Assembly (NCBI RefSeq): GCF_009380155.1
Contig: NZ_WHUV01000008.1
Span: 62,001 to 126,000, forward strand
Source: Pseudomonas piscis
GTDB taxonomy: Bacteria; Pseudomonadota; Gammaproteobacteria; Pseudomonadales; Pseudomonadaceae
Length of the DNA: 64,000 bases
Direction: 5' to 3'
Shown here one piece after another: positions 32,762 through 41,583 of this stretch. The notes under the pieces are model-generated. The model ran no database searches. It saw nothing but the letters and a program-made list of their open reading frames with translations, and had not been told where the DNA came from. The position numbers and the translations under genes are program-made. Positions within the stretch are counted from its first letter, which is position 1. The number at the start of each line of letters is the position of its first letter.

Positions 32762-33916
32762 GTGCGTGCCCGATCAACCAGCGCCAGCGTCGTCATCATC
32801 ACGCTCTTGTTGATGACTGGCTGCAACAAGGAACCCGGCCCGACCACAGCCGCCAGCGCCCCGGTCGTGGATGTGGCCAGGGTTGCCATGCAACCCGTCA
32901 AGGCCTGGGACAGCTTCAATGGCCGTATAGGCGCCATGGAAACCGTAGCTATCCTGCCCCGCGTGAGCGGCCACATCACCCAGGTGGCCTACCGGGAAGG
33001 TAGCGAGGTCAAGGCCGGCGACCTGCTCTTCGTCATCGACCCGCGCCCCTACCGCGCCGCATTGGCCAATGCCCGCGCCCAGCTGGAACGGGCCCGGACA
33101 TCGCTGCTGTTCGCCGAACAGCAGGACCGGCGGGCACAGCAGTTGCTCAAGCTCAACGCAGTCTCCAAGGAAGAGGCCGAGCAACGGCACACCAGCCATG
33201 GCCAGAGCCTGGCCGAAGTCCATGCCGCCGAGGCGGCGGTGGCAAGCGCGGCCCTGAACCTGGAGTTCACCGAAGTCCGCTCGCCCATCGATGGCCGCAC
33301 CAGCCGCGCCCAGCTGACGCGAGGCAACCTGGCCGTCGCCGATCAATCGGTCCTGACCTCGGTGGTGTCCCAAGATCCGCTTTACGTTTACTTCGATCCG
33401 GACGAGCACCATGTGCCGGGGTTTCGAAAGGCCTTGAAAGAATCGCGCGAAACCCAGGTGCGCATTGGCCTGGCCAGCGACGAAGGCTTCCCCTACGAGG
33501 GCGACTTGAGCTTCATCGACAACCAGGTCGATGCAAGCACCGGGACCATTCGCGCCCGCGCCACGGTGCGCAATCCGGAGCGACGGCTGACACCCGGCCT
33601 GTATGCCAGGGTGCAACTTGCGATCGGTGGGTCGGTACCGGTCATCGTGGTACCCGAGCGGGCGATCCTGACTGACCAGGACCAACAATACGTGTACCGC
33701 TTGAGCCCGGAAAACACCGCCGAAAGACGCTACATAAAAACCGGCAGGCAGGTCGGCAACCAGCGCGTCGTGACGGCGGGGCTGACCCGCGAAGACAAGA
33801 TCGTCGTTGCCGGCCTGCAGCAGATCTACGCCAGCGGAACCGCCGTCACCCCCCATGAGCTCCCCCCCGAAGACAGTGCGCTGCAGGTCTCCCGCGCGAT
33901 CTTGATCGGAAAGTAA
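32762..33916 (+). CDS. RND efflux membrane-fusion lipoprotein (second pair)
   Basis: Adaptor of 384 residues starting at a GTG (AAGGA eight bases upstream). The signal peptide ends in the lipobox MTGC (Cys21). Domains follow in the usual order: barrel-sandwich (VSGHITQVAYREGSEVKAGDLLFVIDPRPY), alpha hairpin, second lipoyl half (VRSPIDGRTSRAQLTRGNLAV) and barrel. It resembles the adaptor at 11737 closely in these stretches, so the two pumps are paralogous. The gene is followed after 20 bases by its permease; no outer-membrane partner is present. Confidence 0.92.
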   Translation: MRARSTSASVVIITLLLMTGCNKEPGPTTAASAPVVDVARVAMQPVKAWDSFNGRIGAMETVAILPRVSGHITQVAYREGSEVKAGDLLFVIDPRPYRAALANARAQLERARTSLLFAEQQDRRAQQLLKLNAVSKEEAEQRHTSHGQSLAEVHAAEAAVASAALNLEFTEVRSPIDGRTSRAQLTRGNLAVADQSVLTSVVSQDPLYVYFDPDEHHVPGFRKALKESRETQVRIGLASDEGFPYEGDLSFIDNQVDASTGTIRARATVRNPERRLTPGLYARVQLAIGGSVPVIVVPERAILTDQDQQYVYRLSPENTAERRYIKTGRQVGNQRVVTAGLTREDKIVVAGLQQIYASGTAVTPHELPPEDSALQVSRAILIGK

Positions 33917-33936
33917 TTGCCAAAGGCTCCTCCCCC

Positions 33937-36900
33937 ATGGATTTCTCAAGGTTTTTCATCGACAGGCCAACCTTCGCGATCGTGCTGTCGCTGGTCATTT
34001 TCGCCGCAGGCCTGATTGCCATGCCGTTGCTCCCGGTTGGCGAATACCCGGAAGTCGTGCCTGCGACCGTGGTGGTGAAAGCCACCTACCCTGGCGCCAA
34101 CCCCAAGGAAATCGCCGAATCGGTCGCCGTCGTCCTGGAAGAAGCGATCAACGGCGTCGAAGGCATGCTGTACATGAAGTCGGTCGCCAGTTCCGACGGC
34201 ACGTTGCAAGTGGTCACCACCTTCAACCCGAAGGTGGACCCCGATACAGCGGCGGTGCGTGTCCAGAACCGGGTCAGCCAGGCGCTCTCGCGCTTGCCGG
34301 AGCCCGTGCGCCAGTACGGAGTCACCACCCAGAAACAATCGCCGACACCGTTGATGTACCTGGACATGTACTCCAGCAACCCGCAGTTCGATGCGCTCTA
34401 CCTGCGTAACTACCTGCGCCTGCATGTAAAGGATGAACTGGCGCGCATCCCGGGCATCGGCGAGGTGATTCTCTACGGCTCGGGCGACTATGCGATGCGC
34501 ATCTGGCTCGACCCCGAAAAACTCGCCACACGCGGCATCACGGCCCAGGACACCATCGCGACAATTCGCCAACAGAACGTCCAGGTCTCGGCGGGCCAAC
34601 TGGGCGCGGAGCCGTCGCCGACAACCACCGACTTTCTGGTTTCGCTCAACGTGCAGGGGCGCTTGAAGACCCAACAGGAATTCGGCGACATCATCATCAA
34701 GGCAGGTAGCGACGGCCAGGTCACCCGCCTTGCGGACGTGGCGCGCATCGAACTGGGCTCGGGCGATTACAGCCTGCGTGTTTTTCGCGGGCAGAGCCAG
34801 GAAGTCGCGGTGGGCATTTTCCTCACGCCAGGCGCAAACGCCATCGAGGTCGCCGACGCGGTCCATGCCCGGTTCGCGAGCCTGTCCAAGGAGTTCCCGC
34901 AAGGCGTGGGCTACACCAGTGTCTGGGACCCGACCGTTTTCGTCCGCGAATCGATCAGCGCCGTGCGCCATACCTTGTTCGAAGCAATGGTCCTGATCGT
35001 CCTGGTGGTGGTGCTCTTCCTGCAGACCTGGCGGGCCTCGATCATCCCGCTGATCGCGGTGCCGGTATCGATTGTCGGCACCTTCGCGGTCCTGTACCTG
35101 CTGGGCTACTCCATCAATACCCTGACCTTGTTCGGCCTGGTCCTGGCCATCGGCATCGTCGTGGATGACGCGATCGTGGTGGTGGAAAACGTCGAGCGCC
35201 ACATCGAGCTCGGCCTGAGCCCGTTGCAAGCGGCCCATCAGGCCATGGCCGAAGTCTCGGGGCCGATCCTGGCGATCGGGCTGGTGCTGTGCGCCGTGTT
35301 CATTCCCATGGCCTTCATGAGTGGCGTCACCGGGCAGTTCTACAAGCAGTTCGCCGTCACCATTGCGATTTCGACCCTGATCTCGACAGTCAACTCGCTG
35401 ACCTTGTCGCCGGCCCTGGCGGCCCGCCTGTTGCGTCGGCATGACGCCCCCAGGGACCGCATGACCCGCTGGATGGATGGAACCCTGGGCTGGCTGTTGC
35501 GACCGTTCGAGCGATTCTTCAAGCTCAACGCCGAACGCTACGGGGCCAGTATTGCCCGCCTGCTGCCACGGCGCGGAGTCGTCTTCGCGGTGTATGGCGT
35601 ATTGCTCGGCGCCACCGGGATCCTGTTCAACGCGATTCCCAGCGGCTTCATCCCCAACCAGGACAAGCTCTATCTGTTCGCCGGAGCCACCTTGCCCCCG
35701 GGCGCTTCGCTTTCCCGCTCCGAGGCCGTGGCCCGCGAAATGTCGGCCATCGCCTCGAGCGTAGAGGGTGTCGACTACAGCAACTCGTACGTCGGTTCGA
35801 ACGCCCTGCAAAGCACCACCACGCCGAACCTGGTGACCTCCTACGTCATTCTCAAGCCCTTTGGCCAACGCTCCCGCAGCGCCGAGCAGATCAACGCCGA
35901 ATTGAACCGCAAGTTCGCGGCGATCAAGGATGGGGCGGCCTATGCCCTGTTGCCGCCACCGATCCAGGGGCTGGGCAACGGCTCCGGATACGCGTTGTTC
36001 CTGACGGACCGGGGTGGATTGGGTTACGCGGCACTGCAGCAGGCGCTGGACAGGTTCCAGGCCGAGATCGCCAGCACCCCGGGCATGACCTTCCCGGTGA
36101 GTTCCTACCAGTCCAACATCCCGCAGTTGCAAGTGCAGGTCGATCGGACCAGGGCCCAAGCCCAGGGGGTGGAGCTGACAGCCATCTTCGAGACCCTGCA
36201 GACCTACCTGGGCTCGGTCTACGTCAACGACTTCAACCTGCTGGGACGGGTGTATCGGGTCGTTGCCCAGGCGGACGCCAGCTTCCGCCAAACCAGGGCG
36301 GATGTGGGCAACCTGCAGGTGCGCAATGCCCGGGGCGAAATGCTGCCGCTCAGTTCCGTGGTGAACATCGTGCCGACCTTCGGCCCGGATCCGGTCATGC
36401 GCTACAACGGCTATCCGGCGGCTGACCTGATCGGCGACGCCGACCCTCGCATCCTGTCGTCGGGCGAGGCCATCGAGACACTGCAAGAGATCGCCGCCCG
36501 CACCCTGCCACGCGGCATCGAACTGGAATGGACCGACCTGAGCTACCAGCAAGTGACCCAGAGCAACAGCGCGGCGATCGTCTTTGCGATCGCCGCCATG
36601 CTGGTGTTCCTGGTCCTGGCCGCCCTGTACGAGAGCTGGCTGCTGCCGCTTGCCGTCATCCTGATCGTGCCCATTTGCCTGTTTGCCGCCTTGACGGGGG
36701 TCTGGCTGGCGGGTGCGGACAACAATGTCTTCGTCCAGGTGGGACTGGTGGTCCTGATGGGGCTGGCTTGCAAGAACGCGATCTTGATCGTCGAGTTCGC
36801 GCGGGAACTGGAAATGCACGGCCAAAGCACCGTCGACGCGGCGCTGCAAGCCTGCAGGCTGCGCCTGCGACCGATCGTGATGACCTCCGTGGCCTTTATC

Positions 36901-37116
36901 GCCGGTGCCGTTCCGCTCCTGATCGGCACTGGGGCAGGTAGCGAAGTGCGCCATGTCACGGGAGTCACGGTGTTTAGCGGCATGCTCGGGGTGACGGTGT
37001 TTGGCCTGTTCCTGACCCCGGTGTTCTACGTCGTGCTGAGAAAGCTCGGAGCCACCATCCCCGGCCGCCCCTCAAGCAGCGTGTCTGAAGAAGCACAGGG
37101 CCCGAGCCACGGTTGA
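33937..37116 (+). CDS. RND multidrug efflux permease (second pair)
   Basis: Full-length inner-membrane RND pump of 1,059 residues. It shares the family signatures with the pump at 8563: MDFSRFFIDRPTFAIVLS at the start, EYPEVVPATVVVKATYPGANPKEIAESVAVVLEE, proton-relay GIVVDDAIVVVENVE and the late GLACKNAILIVEFAREL. Much of the sequence is near-identical between the two pumps, showing a duplication, whereas the drug-binding porter loops differ. The first 16 residues carry the same conserved N-terminal amphipathic helix. Likely exports hydrophobic or electrophilic toxins, given the upstream AhpD-like gene. Confidence 0.95.
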   Translation: MDFSRFFIDRPTFAIVLSLVIFAAGLIAMPLLPVGEYPEVVPATVVVKATYPGANPKEIAESVAVVLEEAINGVEGMLYMKSVASSDGTLQVVTTFNPKVDPDTAAVRVQNRVSQALSRLPEPVRQYGVTTQKQSPTPLMYLDMYSSNPQFDALYLRNYLRLHVKDELARIPGIGEVILYGSGDYAMRIWLDPEKLATRGITAQDTIATIRQQNVQVSAGQLGAEPSPTTTDFLVSLNVQGRLKTQQEFGDIIIKAGSDGQVTRLADVARIELGSGDYSLRVFRGQSQEVAVGIFLTPGANAIEVADAVHARFASLSKEFPQGVGYTSVWDPTVFVRESISAVRHTLFEAMVLIVLVVVLFLQTWRASIIPLIAVPVSIVGTFAVLYLLGYSINTLTLFGLVLAIGIVVDDAIVVVENVERHIELGLSPLQAAHQAMAEVSGPILAIGLVLCAVFIPMAFMSGVTGQFYKQFAVTIAISTLISTVNSLTLSPALAARLLRRHDAPRDRMTRWMDGTLGWLLRPFERFFKLNAERYGASIARLLPRRGVVFAVYGVLLGATGILFNAIPSGFIPNQDKLYLFAGATLPPGASLSRSEAVAREMSAIASSVEGVDYSNSYVGSNALQSTTTPNLVTSYVILKPFGQRSRSAEQINAELNRKFAAIKDGAAYALLPPPIQGLGNGSGYALFLTDRGGLGYAALQQALDRFQAEIASTPGMTFPVSSYQSNIPQLQVQVDRTRAQAQGVELTAIFETLQTYLGSVYVNDFNLLGRVYRVVAQADASFRQTRADVGNLQVRNARGEMLPLSSVVNIVPTFGPDPVMRYNGYPAADLIGDADPRILSSGEAIETLQEIAARTLPRGIELEWTDLSYQQVTQSNSAAIVFAIAAMLVFLVLAALYESWLLPLAVILIVPICLFAALTGVWLAGADNNVFVQVGLVVLMGLACKNAILIVEFARELEMHGQSTVDAALQACRLRLRPIVMTSVAFIAGAVPLLIGTGAGSEVRHVTGVTVFSGMLGVTVFGLFLTPVFYVVLRKLGATIPGRPSSSVSEEAQGPSHG

Positions 37117-37202
37117 CAGTGGCAGCACGCCGGTCGAACTCCCGATGGCAACCCACGACAGGGCCTGCCATCGGCCACCGCGCCTGGCGGCGAGAGGGTC
37201 GG

Positions 37203-37571
37203 TCAGGCGCTGATGGTGCGGGTGAACACCAGGCGATTGCCGAACGGATCGTCGATGGTCATGTCCAGGCTGCCCCAGGGCATGGCCTGGATACGCGGAT
37301 CGGTGAACGGCAGCTGCTTGGCCAGCAGTTGCTGCTGGAAGTCTTCCAGTTCGTCGGTATGGATGCGCAGCGCGGCGCCGGGGCTGCCGTCGCCCTGGTG
37401 CTCGGACAGATGCAGCACGCACTCGCCCCGGGAGACCTGCATGTACAGCGGCAGGTCGTGGGTGCAGCGATGCTGCCAATCGAGGTGGAAGCCCAGGAAG
37501 TCCAGGTAAAACGCCCGGGCCTCGGCTTCATCGAAGATGCGCAGGACGGGGGTGGTTTTGCCAAAGCTCAT
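37203..37571 (-). CDS. Glyoxalase/bleomycin-resistance fold protein
   Basis: Small protein of 122 residues with the VOC (vicinal oxygen chelate) fold: beta-alpha-beta-beta-beta halves with TPVLRIFDEAEARAFYLDFLGF at the start and DPFGNRLVFTRTI at the end, the usual last strand. Candidate metal ligands His and Glu are at HLSEHQ, but identity as glyoxalase, bleomycin-binding or dioxygenase is open. GGGAG precedes the ATG at 37571. It is convergent with the RND operon and upstream in order of the D-aminoacylase, but on its own. Confidence 0.85.
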   Translation of the reverse strand: MSFGKTTPVLRIFDEAEARAFYLDFLGFHLDWQHRCTHDLPLYMQVSRGECVLHLSEHQGDGSPGAALRIHTDELEDFQQQLLAKQLPFTDPRIQAMPWGSLDMTIDDPFGNRLVFTRTISA

Positions 37572-37688
37572 TAGGTGACTCCCTGACTGGAAACAGGTCG
37601 CTGAGAGCGACCCCGATTGCCAGCACTTCGGCGCCACGCGAGCTTTCTTTAATATCAATGCGCCACCACTGTGACGGCGATCAACAAA

Positions 37689-39155
37689 TCAGCCTGGCGC
37701 ATCGAAGCCCTGGCGCAAATCGCCCTCCCGGGGCAGGAAGCGCCCGTGGCGCTGCTCGCTGGCCTGGCCGGCGGCATAACTGCTCACGCCATTGACCCAG
37801 ACCCCGTCGATCCCCTGGGCTGGGCGCCGTGGTTCCTGGAAGTCGGCCACGTCCCGGACCCGCTCTGGATCGAACAGCACCAGGTCGGCCCAATAGCCTT
37901 CGCGGATCTCGCCACGCTGGCGCAGGCCGAAGCGCGCCGCCGACAGGCCGGTCATCTTGTGCACCGCGGTGTGCAGCGGGAACAACCCCAGGTCACGACT
38001 GAAGTGGCCCAGCACCCGGGGAAAGGCGCCCCATAACCGGGGATGGGGGAACGGGTCTTCCGGCAAGCCATCGGAGCCGACCATCGTCAGCGGGTGGGCG
38101 AGGATGCGCCGCACGTCGCTTTCGTCCATGCCGTAGTACACCGCTCCCGCCGGTTGCAGGCGCTTGGCGGCGGCCTGCAGGTCCAGGCCCCAGTCGGCGG
38201 CGATCTGCGCCAGGTCGCGTCCGCCCTGCTCGGGATGCGGCGTGGACCAGGTGATGGTGATGCGATAGGCATCGGTGACCTGCTTGAGGTCCAGGGTCGA
38301 GGAACTGGCGGCATAGGGATAGCAGTCGCAGCCCACCGGATGCTCCTGCGCCGCCTGTTCCAGGGCCGCCAGCAGTTGCGGGCTGCGCCCCCAGTTGCCG
38401 GCGCCGGCGCACTTGAGGTGGGAGATGATCACCGGTGCCCTGGCCGAACGGCCGATCAGGAAGGCTTCGTCCATGGCCTCCAGCACCGGCTCGAACTCGC
38501 TGCGCAGATGCGTGGCATACAGCGCGCCGAAGGCCGTCAACTCCTCGGCCAGCTGACGCACCTCATCGGTCTCGGCGCAGAAGGCACTGGCGTAGGCCAG
38601 CCCAGTGGACAGGCCCAGGGCGCCCTGCTCCAGGCTGTCGCGCAGTTGCCCGCGCATCGCCGCGATCTCGCTGGCGGTGGCCGTGCGGTACAGGTCCGCC
38701 AGATGGTTGCTGCGCAGGGCGATATGCCCCACCAGGGCCGCGACATTCACCGCCGGGCGGGCCGCATCCACCGCCGCGCGGTAGTCGGCGAAACGCGGGT
38801 AGACGAACATCTCGCGCTGCCCCAGCAGGTTCATCGGGTCCGGCGGATCGCCCTTGAGGGTCACCGGCGCAGCGCTGATGCCGCAGTTGCCGACCACCAC
38901 CGTGGTCACCCCCTGGCTGAGCTTGGGCAGCATCTGCGGCTGGCGGATCACCACCGTGTCGTCATGGGTGTGCACATCGATGAAGCCCGGGGCCAGCACG
39001 CGACCGGCGGCATCGATCTCGACCTCGGCGACCGCACCGGCCAGCTCGCCGATGCGCTGGATGCGCCCGTCGAGGATAGCCAGGTCGGCGTGATAGCCAG
39101 GACGGTCGCTGCCGTCGATGACCAGGGCATTGCGGATCAGAGTGTCGTAGCGCAT
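37689..39155 (-). CDS. N-acyl-D-amino-acid deacylase (D-aminoacylase)
   Basis: Amidohydrolase of 488 residues with the metal motif VHTHDD (HxH) near residue 66, GVTTVVVGNCGISAAPV, the later SHLKCAGAGNWG with a metal-binding His, and GSDGLPED. This layout is the D-aminoacylase family, which deacylates N-acyl-D-amino acids. The start at 39155 is one base from the stop of the RpiR regulator, and the GntP permease precedes that, giving a three-gene operon for uptake and processing of the D-amino derivative. The acyl group and residue specificity cannot be read. Confidence 0.92.
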   Translation of the reverse strand: MRYDTLIRNALVIDGSDRPGYHADLAILDGRIQRIGELAGAVAEVEIDAAGRVLAPGFIDVHTHDDTVVIRQPQMLPKLSQGVTTVVVGNCGISAAPVTLKGDPPDPMNLLGQREMFVYPRFADYRAAVDAARPAVNVAALVGHIALRSNHLADLYRTATASEIAAMRGQLRDSLEQGALGLSTGLAYASAFCAETDEVRQLAEELTAFGALYATHLRSEFEPVLEAMDEAFLIGRSARAPVIISHLKCAGAGNWGRSPQLLAALEQAAQEHPVGCDCYPYAASSSTLDLKQVTDAYRITITWSTPHPEQGGRDLAQIAADWGLDLQAAAKRLQPAGAVYYGMDESDVRRILAHPLTMVGSDGLPEDPFPHPRLWGAFPRVLGHFSRDLGLFPLHTAVHKMTGLSAARFGLRQRGEIREGYWADLVLFDPERVRDVADFQEPRRPAQGIDGVWVNGVSSYAAGQASEQRHGRFLPREGDLRQGFDAPG

Positions 39156-39156
39156 G

Positions 39157-40017
39157 TCAGTCTCCCAGGGGCAGGCTGTCGGCGCCGCCACGGTAATGGT
39201 CCAGGGCCAGCTTGATCCTGCGCAGGCGCTCTTGATTGTCGTCGGGCATGGCCAGGGCCAGTTCCGTGGCCAACACGTCGATGGCCAGCAGCATGCCGTA
39301 GCGGGCAGCGGTGGGCTTGTAGATGAACGGGGTCTCGGCACTGTGCAGTGGCAACAGTACGTCCGCCAGCCCGGCCAGGGGCGAGTCGGGCAAGGTGATG
39401 GCGAGCACGGCGGCGCCGTAGCTGCGGGCCAGGGTCACCGCGTCCAGCAGCTCCGGGGTGAGGCCGCTGAGGGAACAGGCGATCACTGCGTGCTGCGGTC
39501 CCAGGGAGGCAGCGGTCACCCGCATCATCACCGGGTCATGGCAGGCGGCGATGCAGTAGCCCAGGCGCACCAGGCGCACCTGCAGCTCGGCGCTGCACAG
39601 GGTCGAACAGCCGCCGGTGCCGAAGGCGTGGATCATCCGCGCGCGGCCCAACAGGCGCACCGCATCGGCGAATTGCGCCTCCTCGAAACCTGCCAGGTGC
39701 CGGTGCAGCGTCGCCTCGATATCGCCGACGATCTGCCGGTAGAAACCGGACGCCTCGGTGCTCGCCCCCGGATCGAGGAAGCGGCTGCCCACGCCGCTGG
39801 CCTGGGCCAGTTGCAGGCGCAGCTGGCGCAAGTCCCGGCAGCCGACGCTGCGGGCGAAACGCGACAGGGTCGCGGCACTGACCTCGGCGCGCCGGGCCAG
39901 CTCCTCGAGGCTGGCGGAGGCGGCGAAACCCACGTCATCGAGCATCAGCCGGGCGATCCGCGCCTCCCCGGTGCTGAGATCGTCCAGGCGCGAGCGGATC
40001 TGGTAAAGGATGTCCAT
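39157..40017 (-). CDS. RpiR/MurR-family regulator
   Basis: Regulator of 286 residues: N-terminal helix-turn-helix (about 30-75; ASLEELARRAEVSAATLSRFARSVGCRDLRQLRLQL) and a C-terminal SIS sugar-phosphate-binding domain (about 125-270; ARMIHAFGTGGCSTLCSAELQVRLVRLGY, VIACSLSGLTPELLDAVTLAR). SIS domains usually sense phosphosugars, but with a D-aminoacylase as neighbour the inducer may be a derivative of amino sugars or peptidoglycan. It sits between the GntP and deacylase genes with almost no spacing (one to two bases). Confidence 0.92.
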   Translation of the reverse strand: MDILYQIRSRLDDLSTGEARIARLMLDDVGFAASASLEELARRAEVSAATLSRFARSVGCRDLRQLRLQLAQASGVGSRFLDPGASTEASGFYRQIVGDIEATLHRHLAGFEEAQFADAVRLLGRARMIHAFGTGGCSTLCSAELQVRLVRLGYCIAACHDPVMMRVTAASLGPQHAVIACSLSGLTPELLDAVTLARSYGAAVLAITLPDSPLAGLADVLLPLHSAETPFIYKPTAARYGMLLAIDVLATELALAMPDDNQERLRRIKLALDHYRGGADSLPLGD

Positions 40018-41367
40018 CTAGAGAAACTCCGCGAGAACCAGGGTCAGGCCGAAGGCGATCAGCGAGATCAGGGTCTCCAGCACGGTCCAGGTCTTGAAGG
40101 TCTGGATGACGCTCATATTGAAGTATTCCTTGACCAGCCAGAAGCCGCCGTCGTTGACATGGGAGAGGATCACCGAGCCGGCGCCGGTAGCGATCACCAG
40201 CAGTTCCGGATGGGGATAACCCAGGCCGACGGCCACCGGCGCCACCACCCCCGAGGCGGTGGTCAGGGCCACGGTGGCCGAACCGGTGGCGACCCGCATC
40301 AGTACCGCGAACAGCCAGCCCATCCACAACGGCGACAGCTGGAACTGATGGGCCAGGCCGGTCACCTGCTCGGTCACCCCGGAGTCGATGAGGATGCGGT
40401 TCAGGCCGCCACCGGCGCCCACCAGGAGGGTGATGCCGGCGGTCGGCGCCAGGCATTCGTTGGTGAACCTGAGGATCGACTCGCGGTTCAGCCCCTGGGC
40501 CAGGCCCAGGGTCCAGAAGCTCACCAGGGTGGCGATCAGCAGGGCGATCACCGAGTTGCCGATGAACAACAGGAACTGGTTGAGCCCGGTACCCGGCGCG
40601 GCGATCAGGTTGGCCCAGCCACCCAGCAGCATCAGCACCACCGGCAGCAGGATGGTGCCCAGGGTCAGGCGAAAGCTCGGCAGCCGCACGCGCGGTTCAC
40701 GGTTGATGAACTGCTGCTCCAGCGGGTTGTGCGCCGGCAACTGGATGTGCGGCACGATCAGCCGCGCATACACCGGGCCGGCGATGATCGCCGTGGGCAC
40801 GCCGATCAGGATCGCGTACAGCAAGGTCTGCCCCACCGGTGCCTGGTAGGCCTGCACCGCCAGCATCGCCCCCGGATGCGGCGGCACCAGGGCATGCACC
40901 ACCGACAGCCCGGCGACCATCGGCAGGCCGACCATCAGCAGCGATACCCCGACCCGCCGCGCCACGGTGAAGGCGATCGGCACCAGCAGCACGAAACCCA
41001 CCTCGAAGAACAGCGGCAGCCCCACCAGGAAGGCAATGCAGACCATGGCCCAGTGGGCGTTGCGCTCGCCGAAACGGGCCACCAGGGTGCGCGCCACCTG
41101 CTCGGCCCCGCCGGATTCTGCCATCAGCTTGCCGAGCATGGTGCCCAGGGCCACCACCAGGGCGATATGCCCCAGGGTCTTGCCGACCCCGGCCTCATAG
41201 GCCGCCACCACCCCGGAGGCCGGCATGCCGGCCACCAGCGCCAGGCCCACCGAGACCAGGGTAATGACGATAAAGGGATTGAGCCGGTAGCGCGCGATCA
41301 GGACGATCAACGCGATGATGGCGACTGCGGCGTAACCCAGCAGTCCGTAAGCCGATACAGGAGCCAC
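40018..41367 (-). CDS. GntP-family permease
   Basis: Inner-membrane transporter of 449 residues with about 12-14 helices and GntP signatures (LNPFIVITLVSVGLALVAGMP, GHIALVVALGTMLGKLMAESGGAEQVA, LPLFFEVGFVLLVPIAF, VPPHPGAMLA). GntP proteins import gluconate or similar acids; with the D-aminoacylase operon it probably carries an N-acyl-D-amino acid or related compound. It is the first gene of its operon, its stop is one base before the RpiR start, and the start is preceded by GGAGG. The upstream region has paired palindromes for RpiR. Confidence 0.92.
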   Translation of the reverse strand: MAPVSAYGLLGYAAVAIIALIVLIARYRLNPFIVITLVSVGLALVAGMPASGVVAAYEAGVGKTLGHIALVVALGTMLGKLMAESGGAEQVARTLVARFGERNAHWAMVCIAFLVGLPLFFEVGFVLLVPIAFTVARRVGVSLLMVGLPMVAGLSVVHALVPPHPGAMLAVQAYQAPVGQTLLYAILIGVPTAIIAGPVYARLIVPHIQLPAHNPLEQQFINREPRVRLPSFRLTLGTILLPVVLMLLGGWANLIAAPGTGLNQFLLFIGNSVIALLIATLVSFWTLGLAQGLNRESILRFTNECLAPTAGITLLVGAGGGLNRILIDSGVTEQVTGLAHQFQLSPLWMGWLFAVLMRVATGSATVALTTASGVVAPVAVGLGYPHPELLVIATGAGSVILSHVNDGGFWLVKEYFNMSVIQTFKTWTVLETLISLIAFGLTLVLAEFL

Positions 41368-41392
41368 GGATACCTCCTTGAAAACAGCGTCG

Positions 41393-41452
41393 TTTCGAAT
41401 GGTTATGAAAGTTTTTAATCACTTCAGGCAGTGAATTTCAAACCATATGAAA
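41393..41452. promoter_or_regulatory. Paired palindromic operators, RpiR-type
   Basis: Two related sites: TTTCGAATGGTTATGAAA at 41393-41410 and TTTCAAACCATATGAAA at 41436-41452. Both are palindromic with TTTC/TGAAA-type ends, and each has the central ATGGTT/AACCAT block (opposite orientation), 43 bases apart. They lie 26 and 69 bases upstream of the GntP start. The best candidate binder is the RpiR protein in the same operon. Confidence 0.55.
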
Positions 41453-41508
41453 CTGATTTTCGTAAAGAGGCAGGCTTTGTCGTGCATGGCTATGCCAAGG
41501 CGCCGGTG

Positions 41509-41535
41509 ATGAAAATCGGCACCGGTTATTTTCAT
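41509..41535. repeat. Perfect inverted repeat ATGAAAAT/ATTTTCAT
   Basis: Eight-base perfect arms (41509-41516 and 41528-41535) with an 11-base spacer, 57 bases beyond the second RpiR-type palindrome. Its AT-rich arms with GAAA/TTTC resemble those operators, so it could be a third site. Confidence 0.4.
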
Positions 41536-41552
41536 GCATATGTCGGGCGGGA

Positions 41553-41576
41553 CGGGCGAGCGCGAAGGCTCGCCCG
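41553..41576 (-). terminator. Hairpin after sulP
   Basis: Perfect nine-base arms CGGGCGAGC / GCTCGCCCG with a six-base loop, just beyond the stop of the SulP gene (minus strand). No T tract, so termination strength is uncertain. Confidence 0.5.
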
Positions 41577-41583
41577 CAGGCCG

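Noticed and set aside
33946..36954. A 1,002-codon open frame on the minus strand, antisense to the second RND permease
   Set aside because: Same low-complexity composition and exact antisense position to a certain gene; a product of codon bias, not a protein.
39154..41418. A 754-codon open frame antisense to RpiR and GntP genes
   Set aside because: Shadow of two well-supported genes; Gln/His/Arg-rich with no domain signature.
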